This document shows, piece after piece, positions 33,569 to 45,604 of a DNA stretch of 64,000 nucleotides; position 1 is the stretch's first letter, and the number at the start of each line of letters is the position of its first letter. Source of the stretch: Flammulina velutipes (lineage: Eukaryota > Basidiomycota > Agaricomycetes > Agaricales > Physalacriaceae); assembly GCA_011800155.1 (NCBI GenBank), contig CM022375.1, positions 2,604,001 through 2,668,000 on the forward strand, given 5' to 3'. The translations under genes and the position numbers were made by a program. The notes under the pieces are model-generated. The model was given only the letters and a program-made list of their open reading frames with translations. It did no database searches and had not been told where the DNA came from.

Positions 33569-34010
33569 ATATTTCCCTGTTACAACTAGGTAGTTGCCCA
33601 TCCCTTCTTTCCGGGTGATACTACTGTTTACCTATTGTGTTTCCGGGGCTCTTTATCTTTATCTTTATCTTTCTGATACTGTAGCCATCGCTTATTGACT
33701 TCAAATATAACTGTCCCCTAAACTTCGTGTGATTTGAACTTCAAGCTAGACCCCGAAAACACTTGTGCGCCACTTCCGTGATTCCTAGCGGAATTTCGCA
33801 TGAAGTCTTCGCCGGTCTCCTTTCTTGTTCTTAGGGGTTTACAATTTTCGTTTTCCGTATTGGCAATCTTCTATAGCCTATACGTTCGTTATTTTCTTCG
33901 CCTTGACGAATACCCGACCCATTAGCCAGTCGATCATACACCTCCTATTAGATTTGTACATCGTTTATAAGACTGAACTTTTGTAATGTCTCGGTCTTCG
34001 TCTGTCTCAG
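33569..34010. other. Spacer between the two antisense genes of element C
   Basis: About 440 bp. It contains a TTCCG...CGGAA hairpin (33774-33793) and a TATA-like TTTATAAG near 33965, about 45 bp before the next gene. No gene is seen. Confidence 0.5.
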
Positions 34011-35178
34011 ATGCCTTCTCCTATCGCTTTGATTCCTCTATGGGCCAACTTCAAAATCGCCATGATTCCGGGTTTGGACAAGCGATTTTCCGAGGAGGCC
34101 TTGGACTTCTTGCAGGCAGAGACTGGTCTCGCCGTTGCTATATCGTTATATCGCACTGCTCAAGGCTTTCCTATCGTGGTCACGCCACTCAATAGCTTGG
34201 ATCTTACCGCACGGTATACCGATGCGGCTGCGGACTTGCACTTAGGTCCTGCTCGTCAGATAGACACTCCTACATTGAGGTTCACCCTAGGCGTAATGGT
34301 ACGTCTCGGATTTTTCCTTACATTTCGCGGGTCTAACGGCCTTGATAGCAACACGCTTCTAGTTTGTGGCATTGCGAACATCCCGACTTTCGTACAGGGC
34401 AAGCCTACAACTTAGCTTCGTTGTATATCGTCTGTCTTCGATTGGTGTCCAACTTCTTTCATGGACGCACGGGAAACTGTACCCTCGATGGTCTTTCCTT
34501 CGAAGGATGGCTTTCCAAAGTATATCGCCAACCCCATATGCACTTTACGGAGTTGTACTTGGACGCTAGCGCCGATTTCATCGTGAGTTCTTTAACCTAT
34601 ACACCTTTTCCGTACTAAATCTCGGGATTTTCCATAGACCAGCGTAATGTTGGGCTATCATAGGGGAGCGCCTGACTCTTTGGGTGGGATCTTTGCCCAT
34701 CCTGAGGTCTTGGATGCTATCCCTGTCCCTCTATCTCGTATGGATGCCAGCGACATTCAATTGGTCGCTTGGTGGCCTCGTTATCTTTCCGCTAACAACA
34801 TTCAGCCCGAGTTTGATACTCGTCCTATCATGTATGAACGGGTCGTTACCAACGGTTATTCGCCTTTACACGATTTTCCGGCTGGGTTGGTTGACGCTAG
34901 TGACCTCAGACTTGGTCCCCACGCCGAACGCTTCACTGAGTTCGTACCAGAGCCCCATTGTGTTGCTCAACGGCGATCTAGCTCAACGCCTGAACTTGTT
35001 CCAATCAGTTCTCCAGTACCAGTGGTCAGATCTTTCGTAAGTCTTTCTGTTCGACGTCTAGTGTATTATTCTAACACCTTTCTTCTGATAGACCCACTTC
35101 AATACGCTAGGACAGACTATGTGTACCCACTGTCCCACTAGTCATCCTGCCGTCGAATGTACTCCTCCGACCCAGTAG
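34011..35178 (+). CDS. Element C antisense gene 2, Gag-like with terminal zinc knuckle (frameshifted)
   Basis: Exons 34011-34298 and 34349-34582, then one starting 34638, and a short last exon ending with TAG at 35176-35178. Reading is coherent: MPSPIALIPLWANFK, then HASSLWHCEHPDF, then VAWWPRYLSANN. The last exon gives CTHCPTSHPAVEC, a CCHC-like zinc knuckle (spacing 2-3-4). Near 34955-34965, at a CCCC run, the frame must shift to join IVLLNGDLAQ to the preceding part, so this copy is damaged or the base count is wrong. About 350 aa in all. A small protein ending in a knuckle recalls a Gag-derived or nucleic-acid-binding protein; this is an inference. Confidence 0.6.
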
Positions 35179-35951
35179 TCGGATTTTCCGTTAAAAGTCT
35201 ATCATCTTGGTGTTAGACACTTAGTCTATATCGTTTGTCGGTTATCCTATGTCGTAGCGCTATACCTTCAATTTAGACCCTTTCCTTGTTACCAAGTTCG
35301 TTCTGTGGTTCAAATTGATGGTGGCGCGGGAATTCCCGTATCTTCATCGGAGTTGAGTATTCTTCATGCTATTGCATTCGTACTCGTAGCCTCAGGTATA
35401 TATGGCTTAAGACCTTCGTTGGCTTGTTCTTCTATGTAACTTGAGACGTACTAGCCTTAGCGTAGTCTCTAGTTATAACCAATGTTCGCGCTCCTGATAA
35501 GTCCGGAGATCGTCATGATTTATGGCGTCTCCCATTGACTTATTAGATGCTATCATACTGGTATCTTTGTTAGTCTACTAAGCTTTCATCCTAGAAGAGT
35601 CTGTTTTTCCACTTGAAAACCCGGAGAATCCCTTGTCTCAATGACTTGGTATCTCTTGTTGGTTTTCAAGCTTTTCTTGATCTTAGTTCACACCATTTTG
35701 TGTCAAATCTAAAGCGTGCTCGCTATTTTTGTATCTCGTATGTATGTAAATATTTTGGCACTGACCCGCTAAGTCCCATGTTCGTATGTATCGTATATAT
35801 ACATATACAAGTCCGCGAAGAGAAGAGTCCGACAAAAACCCGGCAAAGAGGCCAACGAAGAAACAAGAAAGAACAACTCAAGTGTCTGAGGGAGCTAGGC
35901 TTCGACCTCTTCAACTCGAGTTATCTTTTCAACGACGACGACTGGGACCCG
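35179..35951. other. Spacer in element C accessory region
   Basis: About 770 bp between the convergent antisense gene 2 and the sense Cys-cluster gene. No gene is seen. It holds one copy of the polypurine-tract module (35529-35560) and small palindromes such as GGGAATTCCC near 35328. Confidence 0.5.
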
Positions 35952-38039
35952 CTACGGAATTTCCGTGGACCCATAGTACGTTAGGACATTGGGATCTCCC
36001 CAATGCCTAAGTAAATCGTTGACGGCGTCCGTGAGTCTGCCGTTTTGTTCGACCAACTGGTCGACGTCGTTTCGCAAGCCTTGGATCGTTTCCAACAAGG
36101 CTTGTGGTCGACGCTTGACCACATCCGACTCCGGTCCACTTCTCGCATTTGAGCTTCATGACTTGGCAGCGTATGCAAGACTTGTCGTAGGAGTCGCGTA
36201 CTTGCATTCCTTGTCTGCCTTGAGACACTCTTTGCAAAGTACTTGCGAGTACTTCCAAAGCTCGCCTTCGGGAACTGGCTTTTGCCTTGCGCTTGCCCTT
36301 GCTCTTCGTCGACTTCGCGACTACGGCTCCCTTGGCCGTCTTCCTCTTCTTCCTAGCCGGTCCTTCACTTTCCGATGTTCCTCGGAATTGGCCGTGGTTC
36401 GTCGGAGGGCTGGAAGTCATCGTTATTGGGCTCGAAGTCGTCGTGTTTGGCTCGAAGTCGTCGTCGTCGTTGCCTTGGTCATCGCCACTGCTATCATCGG
36501 CGTCGCCATCTTCGATCTCGCGAGTCCTCTTCGTTCCCTTGGCTTTCGCGGGCGAGTCCGGTTTTGCCATCGGAGTCGACTTGACGCTGGGTTTGGATTT
36601 GGCTACGGGAGCCACCTTACCCACCGTTTTCGTTGTCGTCTTCTTCATCGTTTTGGCCTTCTTCTTGGGAGAAGGTGCTTCTTCATCCACGACCTCCTGT
36701 CCGGAGTCATCTTCCATTCTCGCTTGCTTTGCTCGAAAGCTCACCGCTCGTATGAATGCCACCTCCGGGTCCTCTACCGGAGTTGCCGCTGGAGCTGCCA
36801 TGGCTGACAACTTCGACAATTTCTCGTTCCCAAGCCCTCGATTTCTTCTCTTGGGTCCAGCAATCACCATGGGCGGCATTTGCATAACCCTTGCACGGGC
36901 TTGGCTACAGGAGCCCTAGCAGGTTTGACCATAGCCATTGGTGGCATCTGCATGGGCACCTGGGGAGGGAGTCGAGGTGCCACTACCCTAGGACTTGGAG
37001 CCTTTTGGCACGGTTTTCGTCTTTCGTGGAGGGGGACGTGGAATCTCCGAACTTGGAGACCTTTCCGGGGTTAGCGCGGACTTTTCCTTGTGCTCCCCGG
37101 AATCTTCTTCCTCGCTCTATCGTAGATCGTATTAGCTGTAATATAGCCTTTAGAGCTTAGCTACTTACCGCTTGCTCTTTGCTCTTGGAAGAGCCTTTCC
37201 TTTGTTGTGGCTCCTCTCGAGCCTCGCTATCTTCCTGATCCTAGGAATTCCGTTAACATTAGCGGAATTCGCTATAACCAAGTTCGAGTCTCAACCTTTT
37301 CTTGAGCAGGCTCTTCAGCTTGCTTGTCTTCTTGTGGCTCATCTTGAGCCTCTTCATCTTCTTGATCCTTGTCGACGGACTCGTCGACTTGTTCTTCGCC
37401 ATCGGTACTCTCATTTCCCGAGTCCTATACCAAGTCCGTTAATCATACCGGTATTTGGGTTATCTTACTCTTACTTCTTTGCCCTTGGAACTTGTTCCTT
37501 GGACTTGGTCTTCTTCGTCGCCAACCTCTTCGTCGGTGGCATCTTTGCCTTTACCTTCAGACGTCTAGGGTTTTCCATTGAGTTTCCCGGAATTTACCCG
37601 TTCGACTCAAGGAAACTTACCTTGACATTCTCTTCTTTGTCTTTCTTCTCGACTGTTCCTTCGTCGCCACTTTCATCTTCACTTGTCTAAGTCGATTCCG
37701 TTAAATTATCGGAATCTGCCGACGTGATCTTTATCTTACCGTTACATCTGGCAACTCTTCGTATATTTGCCAAGCCCTTGTAAGGACTTGCTCCAACCAG
37801 ACATTGTTGCTAGCGGCCGAATGTTTGAACTCCTCGGCCGCCTTCTCAAATTGCCTCCAGAAGACCTGGTAGTCTTCCGGAACGTGGCAGGCAGGCAAAG
37901 TCCGCCAATTGCCGGGAATATAACGAAGTCGTCTGATCGCATTTTTAGAGAAGTGGCGGCGCTCGAATGCGAGCGCCTTGGGCCGGTTTTTCAATTCAAA
38001 GAAGCTAGTAGACGGTATGGTACGTGAAATAGACGACAT
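35952..38039 (-). pseudogene. Element C sense accessory gene: two Cys clusters and coiled coil, frameshifted
   Basis: First exon from 38039 (MSSISRTIPSTSFFELK...) has a helical EDYQVFWRQFEKAAEEF segment. Several short introns follow, separating acidic/Lys-rich exons (for example SEDESGDEG, then DQEDEEAQDE). The larger 3' exon has a basic region (PSPKKKAKTMKK), the clusters CKECLKADKEC and CIRCQVMKLKC, and a coiled coil (LLETIQGLRNDVDQLVEQN) ending at TAG 35954-35952. The two Cys clusters lie in different frames, with the coiled coil back in the first. Another shift is needed near an AAAA run about 37040. The pattern of two short CxxC...C clusters plus coiled coil resembles the second antisense gene of element B. 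DNA binding is possible but not shown. Confidence 0.62.
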
Positions 38040-38524
38040 CGCGTGGATCTGTTTCGTGTTTTGGCAGAGTCGCGTCGCTGCGATGGTGGTTGAAGGATGA
38101 GTTCGTTTTTCTCAAATTTTCTCTTTAAGTTCACCATCACGGACCCGGTCCGGTGATCCTGTCGATCAACTCCGAAATGGAAAGGGCCATTCCGTTTCTG
38201 ATGGGCCTAGCTCTTCGGAATCTTATCTTAGATTGTGGGGAATTTCCCCAACCCCGCATCGGGAATGGTACCTTTTATTAAAGAAAAGATATTCATCATT
38301 TGTACGGTTTGTATACAGTATATCTTTAACGTTACTGCTATACTATCTTCATTCTCAATGATAATACATCTTGAACGTATCGTTGGTATGTACCAAGTAA
38401 AATCGAAAATTCCTGGTAAATTCCGTTCGTTATTCGGGAATGCCTCTATGTAAATTCCGTTCGTTATTCGGGAATGCCTCTATATCCCCCACAAGCTTTA
38501 TATGATGGTATCCCTACCATCAGC
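38040..38524. other. Spacer between pol and accessory gene in element C
   Basis: Nearly 490 bp with no gene. It contains a 34-bp direct tandem repeat (38417-38450 and 38451-38484), each copy with an ATTCCG...CGGGAAT hairpin. A polypurine-tract module with hairpin follows at about 38484-38521, right after the pol stop on the minus strand. Confidence 0.6.
38417..38484. repeat. 34-bp tandem duplication in element C
   Basis: Two copies identical except for the last base, starting TAAATTCCGTTCGTTATTCG. Each forms a short stem ATTCCG/CGGGAAT. Confidence 0.9.
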
Positions 38525-41500
38525 TCATGCTTTCTTGTTTAATTCGTCCATAACTTTGCCTACAGAGCCACGTATCATGTGTAGTCTCTTGAAGAACAAG
38601 TCTCCTAAGAAGCTGGGGTCTTTCCGTGAATAAAACGGAATAACCCGAAACTGCGCAATCTTATCTTTGAGTAAGGATCCGTCTAGCTCACATAGGACAT
38701 AGTTTCCACCAGTCGTACGCGATACTACGGCGTATGGACCCATGAATCGTTCTTTGAACTTGTGATTGAGTTCCTCTTCAATCCTAGTATTTCGGACTAA
38801 TACCAGTTCACCAGTTTTGAACTTGTGAGATGGCATTCTGTTCTTATGATCTTCCATGAACTTAGCCGCTGCTCGAATCTTGGCATCTGTGACTCTTTGC
38901 TTCATACGTTTCACATCTTCTTTGTGTTTAATGAGCTGTTGTGCACGAAACGCTATCAAGTCTGAATGCGACACTAAGGAATCCGGAATATCAACCAACC
39001 AAGTCACTTCGTTTATATCTAACGGTAGGATGGGTTCACATCCTGTTACCGCGTAAAACGGTGACTGTCCAAGTGTTCGTTTAACAGTGATTCGTTCTGC
39101 CCATAGTACTTCGTGTAGGTATGCCGGCCATTCTTCGGGATTTCCCCTACAGACTTTGAATAAGGATTGTCTTATGTCCCAATGTCCGCGTTCGACCTTC
39201 CCATTAGCCTGTTTATTATACGGCGTAATGAGGATACCCTTGACTCCATACTTGGCTTCAATATGAACCATCGCTTTCTTAATAGCAGGACCATTATCTG
39301 TTATGATCTGCTTTATACATCCCCAACGACATAGGATATCTTCGAAGAGCCAGTCTCCTAGAGTATCCGCGTTCTCGTTGATCAAGGCCCTTGCTTCCGG
39401 CCAACCACTAAGTCCACATCGAGCCACTGTGACAGCATTATAGCCGTCATACTTTTTGATCTTCGGATTTTTCCCGCCTGATTTCGGCATTCGGAATGTG
39501 TCCACAAAAGCAGTCTCAAATATTCCTGGTGTTGGTGTAATCGTAGGTTCCTTATGGATGATAATCTTCTGTCGTTTTTGGCAAAGAATACAAGTCTTAA
39601 CAAACCAGTTCATGTCGTCTTCCATGCCTGGCCACCAGAACCTCTTGCCAACTAATTGTCGAACTGAGTATTGTCCTTTATGGCCATGTTTATCATGTAC
39701 TATAGTCACTACTGGCAACCGTTTCCCTACTAAGAGGACTCGACGGTGCTTGTTTTCTTTGTGCTTCTTGTATAACTTCCCACCCGCAATGAAGAAATCC
39801 TTAGATGCCCAGTCCTTCAACGTTGATAGTTGTCTGGTGGACAATTCTTCGGTTTCATATTCACTGTTGCGTAGGCAAGCTTCAACGTGTGGCAAGAGAG
39901 TTTCCCATAGAGCTTCTCTACTTGACCTTTCTAAGTCCGGAAACTCCTCAATTGCTACCCATTTCTCAAGGTCTTCTACCGCCATTGCTGCTAGTTGAGT
40001 AGCGCGGTATTCTTCTGAGGGCTGCTCGAAGTCGTTTACTGAGCTTTCCGGTAAACTTACGGGAATTTCCCGTACTTCTTGCAGGTAACCTGTCTTAGTA
40101 TCTATAGCATCTTTGAAGTCCTCGAAGGGGAGAGGCTTGTCCTCGTCCGCTAAGTCGTTAGGTTCTTCATACTCAAAGCTAGGCAGCTCGTCTTCTTCTT
40201 CATCTCCTGGAGGACGGGGTATGATAATGTCTTCAGGTGCAGGCACCCTTCGACTCAGTCCGTCCGGACCATGGACTTTTCCAGGTACATGTACCAAAGT
40301 GAAGTGAAACATGAGTATCTCCTCTGCCCATCTTTGTAGGTTCCCGTTGGTAAGGGAGTCGATGTTTGATAGCATTCCCTTAATGTACTTTGCATCGACT
40401 TCTACCTTCAGCTTTCGACAACCTAATAGATAGTACTTGCACGCCATTAATGCGCGGTGAAGTCCGAACAACTCCCTCTTTGATTGTGAGTATCTAGCCT
40501 CACGCTCATCCAAAGTGATCGATAGGAACTTCGCATAGTAACGTTTCTTAGGGTCTTCAGGATCTTCTTGACTAAGATAAAATCCTACCGCCATATAAGA
40601 GGTATCCACCGATAATATAATCGGAGTATCCCAATCATAGTTCAAGGGCTTCAGCATGGGACTTGTCTCAAGGGCTCTCTTTAATGAGTCCATCGAGGCT
40701 TGTTCTTCTTCTCCCCAATGAAACAACACACCATCTCTTGTCAACCTGGTCATTGCCAGTGCTTTCTTAGAGTAGTCTTTCACAAACGTTCGGAAAACGC
40801 CTGCAGTTCCAAGGAATGAACGAACGTCTCTTAGGCATTCACAAGGTACCCAATCTGATATGACTTTGACTCGTTCTTCTGCAGGTTTACGGCCCTCATA
40901 GCAACAGGTATGACCTACTACTACGGTTTCGTTCGCGCAAATGATAGCTTTATGCCCAGAAAAGGTTCCCCCCGAGTACTTCATGCGTTGTATGATCCTA
41001 TTCATGTTGATCATATGTTCCCATACGAATCGGCGGATTCCGTTATTTTCACGGATTGTCTCGTAGTTGCCATCTTTATCTTGGTACCTAGTAGCTGGCC
41101 CTCTAACTGGTACATCGTCTATGTAAGGCCTAGTAAAGGCTGGTATTTCGTCTTTGAGAATATGAGTAACATCTTCGTGGAAGATGGGTACTGAATTCGT
41201 CCAACCCATGGGTAAGGTCTTGAGTCGTAATGCCCCATACGGAGTAGAGAACGTTGTCATGTCTCTGGATTTTTCCGCTAAGTGTCGTTCGTCGTACCCG
41301 ACATACAAGTCTAGGGTACCCCCACAAGCTCTTCCAGCAAACGCTTCCGCTAATTCTTCGGTGGCGGGAGGTAAGCCTGAATGCGCAATAGTAACTGCAT
41401 TCAATGGTTCTAAGCTATGGACCAATCGAAGTTTCTTGCCATCTTTCTTAACTACACAGAACCAACGCGACCTGTATGACGAGTTCGAAGGCTCATACAC

Positions 41501-42082
41501 GCCGGAGTCCAGCTTGTTCTTTATTATCGCGCAGACTTCGTTGAAGATTCCCGGAGGAATCTTGATTGGCCTTAGTACCCATGGTACATGAGGTATGACT
41601 GGCATGTCTACTGGCGGGAAGAAGTCTTCCCGGAATCTTCCCTTCTCTGATTCTTCCCATGCAAAGCCTTCATTCTGCTTACACATGAGGTCGTCTATCA
41701 AATCTCGTTCTTGAGGCCATAGGAAATTTCCGGTATGGTCCTTCTGTACTTGTTCTCTTCGTTCTTCCGTGTATCGCCCGGTGGGTTGAAACTTAGGTGG
41801 ATTGGGATTCAATACAGGCATTCCCTCCAGGGGATCGCCTACAATGTTTCGCACAATTCTGAACTCGTCTGGTAAGGTTCCTAAGTGAGGTTTGACCTTC
41901 AACGCCACTGGTTTATATTTCTTCGAAGCTAGCACTTGTACAGGAGCGGCTTTCTGTTTGACTTGCTCTAGGAACTTGACTTGTTCTGAGCCCCATGCTT
42001 CAGGAGGTAGTGTAACCGTTAGATTGCTAAACACTTTACTTAGTTCTGCGGGAACGTCGTAGAATATATTCGCTGTATCCAA
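38525..42082 (-). CDS. pol: Element C Pol: reverse transcriptase, RNase H, integrase
   Basis: An intact 1185-codon frame. Reverse transcriptase: SSYRSRWFCVVKKDGKKLRL, LDLYVGYDERHL, LPMGWTNS and YIDD (41116-41127, minus). RNase H: IILSVDTSYMAVGFYLSQ, with a later KRELFGLHRAL. Integrase: zinc domain HDKHGHKG...CILCQ, catalytic FVDTFRMP, ITDNGPAI and NGKVERGHWD, and a GPY module (FKERFMGPYAVV). It lacks a chromodomain. With all catalytic residues present, this is the only uninterrupted pol in the window. Confidence 0.93.
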   Translation of the reverse strand: MDTANIFYDVPAELSKVFSNLTVTLPPEAWGSEQVKFLEQVKQKAAPVQVLASKKYKPVALKVKPHLGTLPDEFRIVRNIVGDPLEGMPVLNPNPPKFQPTGRYTEERREQVQKDHTGNFLWPQERDLIDDLMCKQNEGFAWEESEKGRFREDFFPPVDMPVIPHVPWVLRPIKIPPGIFNEVCAIIKNKLDSGVYEPSNSSYRSRWFCVVKKDGKKLRLVHSLEPLNAVTIAHSGLPPATEELAEAFAGRACGGTLDLYVGYDERHLAEKSRDMTTFSTPYGALRLKTLPMGWTNSVPIFHEDVTHILKDEIPAFTRPYIDDVPVRGPATRYQDKDGNYETIRENNGIRRFVWEHMINMNRIIQRMKYSGGTFSGHKAIICANETVVVGHTCCYEGRKPAEERVKVISDWVPCECLRDVRSFLGTAGVFRTFVKDYSKKALAMTRLTRDGVLFHWGEEEQASMDSLKRALETSPMLKPLNYDWDTPIILSVDTSYMAVGFYLSQEDPEDPKKRYYAKFLSITLDEREARYSQSKRELFGLHRALMACKYYLLGCRKLKVEVDAKYIKGMLSNIDSLTNGNLQRWAEEILMFHFTLVHVPGKVHGPDGLSRRVPAPEDIIIPRPPGDEEEDELPSFEYEEPNDLADEDKPLPFEDFKDAIDTKTGYLQEVREIPVSLPESSVNDFEQPSEEYRATQLAAMAVEDLEKWVAIEEFPDLERSSREALWETLLPHVEACLRNSEYETEELSTRQLSTLKDWASKDFFIAGGKLYKKHKENKHRRVLLVGKRLPVVTIVHDKHGHKGQYSVRQLVGKRFWWPGMEDDMNWFVKTCILCQKRQKIIIHKEPTITPTPGIFETAFVDTFRMPKSGGKNPKIKKYDGYNAVTVARCGLSGWPEARALINENADTLGDWLFEDILCRWGCIKQIITDNGPAIKKAMVHIEAKYGVKGILITPYNKQANGKVERGHWDIRQSLFKVCRGNPEEWPAYLHEVLWAERITVKRTLGQSPFYAVTGCEPILPLDINEVTWLVDIPDSLVSHSDLIAFRAQQLIKHKEDVKRMKQRVTDAKIRAAAKFMEDHKNRMPSHKFKTGELVLVRNTRIEEELNHKFKERFMGPYAVVSRTTGGNYVLCELDGSLLKDKIAQFRVIPFYSRKDPSFLGDLFFKRLHMIRGSVGKVMDELNKKA

Positions 42083-42195
42083 CTGATGGCTAGCTAAGTC
42101 CTGTTCAAAACTTGGAGGATACTTTTGATCGTCTGTTAAAGGCTGACTCCAAGTTTCTATCGTATTAGACAGGTTTCCATGTTTATGGAAGCCCG

Positions 42196-43495
42196 CTATC
42201 TTCTTGCGTGGATTTTCCGTTGATTCCCCGGAAATTCCCTTCCTGTGCTATCGTATGCTACAGGCGGTTCTTCGTATTGATATTCATTGCGCAAGGGTTT
42301 AACTGCATTGTGAATACCCTCTGTGGATTTTCTTAGGTATAGGTTCGTAACGGCTTCGGTTGTGAAAGTTGACCGGGAATCTCCGGGCACATAGGTTTCC
42401 ACCAAATGTATCCCCTGAGACCCTTGATCACTTAGGATTAGAGCAACCTCTCCTTGATCCTCGATCAATTCCTCGAGTGTTGCAGAAAAACCGGTATAGC
42501 CACGGGTTGCTGATACCTAGGCATTTGCCCTCTTTGTATGTAGGCAAAGTGATTTTCTTCCCATTGCTAGGATCTGTTATAGTCGCTACGACAGCACCAT
42601 CTTTAAGGGTAGTCGTATTGATACTCGAGATCACATCAAAGGGTCGTCCTAAAAGGACTTCGTATGCAGGGTCTCTGATGATATGAACTTGTAGATAGAA
42701 CGTTATTCCACCAAAGTCAAATGCTACGTTTCTGGCTAAGCCTGCAGTGCGGGTTTGTCCTTTGTCGGCGCTTTCCATAATAATGTTGAATGAAGGATCG
42801 AATGGGATTCCTAATTCAAGCGCGGCTTTTAACGACATCGATACAATTTGGGACCCGCTATCAAGTAGACTTTCCTTCTTGCCGGCCCCAAAGATCGTGG
42901 GCCATAGGGTTCGAAGGTCAGCACTTTCAGCTGCAACGTTTGATCGTGGTAGTTGGTATGGGCCAGCGTAACCCGTATGGTTAAACAGTTGTTCGACCAA
43001 ATCATGGCATACCACTGATCCTAGAGGTAGCTGACTCGAATTTTGTAAGTTAATCGAGTAGTACATAGGATCTTCACTTGCGTGATATTCCGGGATTTCG
43101 TCGGATTCAACTGTCTGCTGGTTGACCTTAACGTTCTTTGCTCTTAAGTTTTCTAACAGGTCTTTCTGCCAAGCCTCGTTAGTTGCTAACAGTTCTTCGG
43201 GGAGCAGTTTCTTCCATAGAGAACGCCATCCGGGATTCCGGCTAAGGAGATCCTTTAGCTTTGATATGCGTTGGTAGCTCTTATGTTTTTCTACTTCCTT
43301 CTTTACGGCGGCTTCTTCCGTGGCGTTAGCGGGATTTTCCCGTTTATCTTCAGTCTTGCGACTTTCTATGGGTTCTGGTCCTTCCAGTACCTCCTCGAGT
43401 ATCTCACTCAAGTCGGGTTCTTCATCGTCTATTTCCGCCACTGGTGGCTCCACGAATTTTACTTGTTTCTGTCGAGTAGGGATCACTACTTCCAT
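42196..43495 (-). pseudogene. pro: Element C protease region, frameshifted near 42515
   Basis: The frame from 43495 has an acidic/basic N-part and a retropepsin domain: ESLLDSGSQIVSMS (catalytic DSG) and YEVLLGRPFDVI. Near 42515 it leaves the natural sequence. The continuation is in another frame (GYTGFSATLEELIEDQGEV), running to a stop at about 42196. This is best explained by a one-base indel. It overlaps neither gag (ends 43669) nor pol (starts 42082). Confidence 0.75.
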
Positions 43496-43668
43496 TCTTA
43501 GACCTCTGGGTTGAGGTATCTTCTTTTGTGGTTCAACTGGTTCAGGCTCTTCTGGTTTTTCCTTTTCTATCGCGCTATGACTTCTTGTACGATGCTGAGT
43601 ATTTTGGCTCTCAGGAGGGAGGGTTCGCTGTCGCAGTATTTCAGACGAACCTCCGTCCGTCCTCGAGC

Positions 43669-45104
43669 CTAATCGAAATCCTCCCTTGAATACGCGGGAT
43701 CGACCATCGACTGCTGTTGGTATATGGATGTGTCAATCGTTCCAGATGGAGCAAAGAAGTCCTCCTGTTGGATTCCTTCATATGCTTGCACCTGTGGCGT
43801 TTCTGGTAGAGTAGATCCCGATTCCCTCTGGAACTTTGCCACTTGCTCGAGCGGATTAGGTCCATTCTTGTTTCGTGTAAGAGAAATTCCATTGCGCAGG
43901 AAATACCAGTTCGAGTTAGCTGGTTTGTAAATCCAGCCTTCCTTCTCTAGTTTGTTCTTTTCCGGGCATTCCATAAGGAAATGTCCGGGTTCGTCACAGA
44001 AGAAGCACTTCCCGTTCACAGCTGCTGGTCTGCGTTGGGGTAAGAAGTTCGTAGGCATTGGGATTAAGCCTTTGGGTGCGGAGGATCCCGAGTTTTGCAC
44101 GGGATATGGCGCTTGTTGACTTTGTTGTATGTACTGTGGGTATCCCATTTGTTGGGCAGGATACTGCTGTACTTGAACTTGTCTGGCCGTTGACATCCGT
44201 TCCATGAGGTTCATCATCCTCCGAGTATCTTCTTGTCTGGCTTTCTCCATCTCTTTCATTTCATCCTGTCGTGCTTTTTCCAAAGCCTTCAAGGTATCCG
44301 TGAGTGAGTTGATACTGGCCACTTGATCGTGCATATCTTCAATCTTTACTCGAGCAGTGGAGGGTGTTACTAACTCGCGTTCGTTGGTAGCCCCTCCATT
44401 AACTACAGGGGCTCCTCCGAACGTCTCCACTTCTTCTAAGTATTTTTCAGCTACTCTGACCACGTCAACTAAGGTCCATCTTTGTCCAAGAGGATTGTTG
44501 GGTGGGATCGGTAAAACCCGCAAGTCGGTGTATATTGCTGCCCATGCTGGACCAGCAAAGCAATACTGTAACATATTCAACACCGTCTTTTGAGTAACAT
44601 CTCCAATATCAATTAGATACTGTAGTTTGTGTACTACCTCTCTTCTGAACTCCATCAATCTCATCTTAGTTGCGATCGGCCTTGCCCGAAAGTGGCGAGT
44701 GACTTCTTCGACTTCTTCAAGAGTAAACTCTTTATCTTGGTCGCCTTTGTTATACAGTTTTTGTACTGCGTTTTTGAAGGCTTGCCAATCTCCGGCTGAA
44801 TATTCGGGTAAAGCCGCCCATTGGCGTCTAATTTCATATCCCACATACAAAGTTGCTATCTCGATTTGGGCTGTAGGGCTCATGATGCCCCTGCCGTAGA
44901 ATAAGAACTCGCAACTAGTTAGGAAGTCCCTAATATTATCGCCTTTGAATCTTGGTGTATCTTTGGCACCGGGAACGGGCATACGTTTCCCAGCTATCTG
45001 TTCTTGTGTCTCTGCGCTTAACTGGTTAACATAACCAGCTGCCGCTGGAGGCACGGGATTTTCCTGTCTTCTTGCCCATCTTCGTTGTCTCCTTGGTCTG
45101 ACAT
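43669..45104 (-). CDS. gag: Element C Gag, with frame break near its N-terminus
   Basis: The main frame, 45054-43669, contains a helical Gag core (FLTSCEFLFYGRGI, RQWAALPEYSAGDWQAF, YCFAGPAWAAI), a Gln/Met-rich linker and the standard zinc knuckle CFFCDEPGHFLMEC (CX2CX4HX4C). Its first internal ATG is 44982. An ATG at 45104 (MSDQGDNEDG) opens a different frame, and an open frame upstream reaches 45563. The two must be joined by a shift near 45060, by frameshifting or an indel. Confidence 0.8.
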
Positions 45105-45604
45105 TGGGAATAATGGTCTTCCAAGGGGAATCGACTGTCTTAATCGTTCAAGAAAGGGATGCGGAGTGACTGGGAATAGGTTATCGAACTGAGGAAGTTC
45201 GTTGGGAGAGGGGGTTAAACTCGGTAAAGGACTAGGACTCGGAATAATCCGAGGTAGTCTAGGGAAAATAGGGATCGTGGATAGTATATATCCAGGTGGG
45301 TAGCCTGTATCCGTTGATGGATTTGCTTGGGCTTTTTGAGACTGAACGTGTTTTAAACGTTGAGCTTTAGTTCCGTCGAATAATGCGCCTGGAGGCGGTC
45401 GTTCGTGTCGGAGTTCTCTTTCAACTGGAGCACTTGAGTTTTCACCCAAGTTAGCTCTACGGCTGATTTGTTCTTGATCGTTTGAGCTTTGGCTAGGCGC
45501 GGGGTTCGCGTTACTGGCTTTGGGCTTTCGTGCAATTTTGAAGTAGGTGTAGAAGTAACTCAAGGAACCTCAATAAGAGGGATCGTTTAAGTCAAATTTA
45601 TCAC

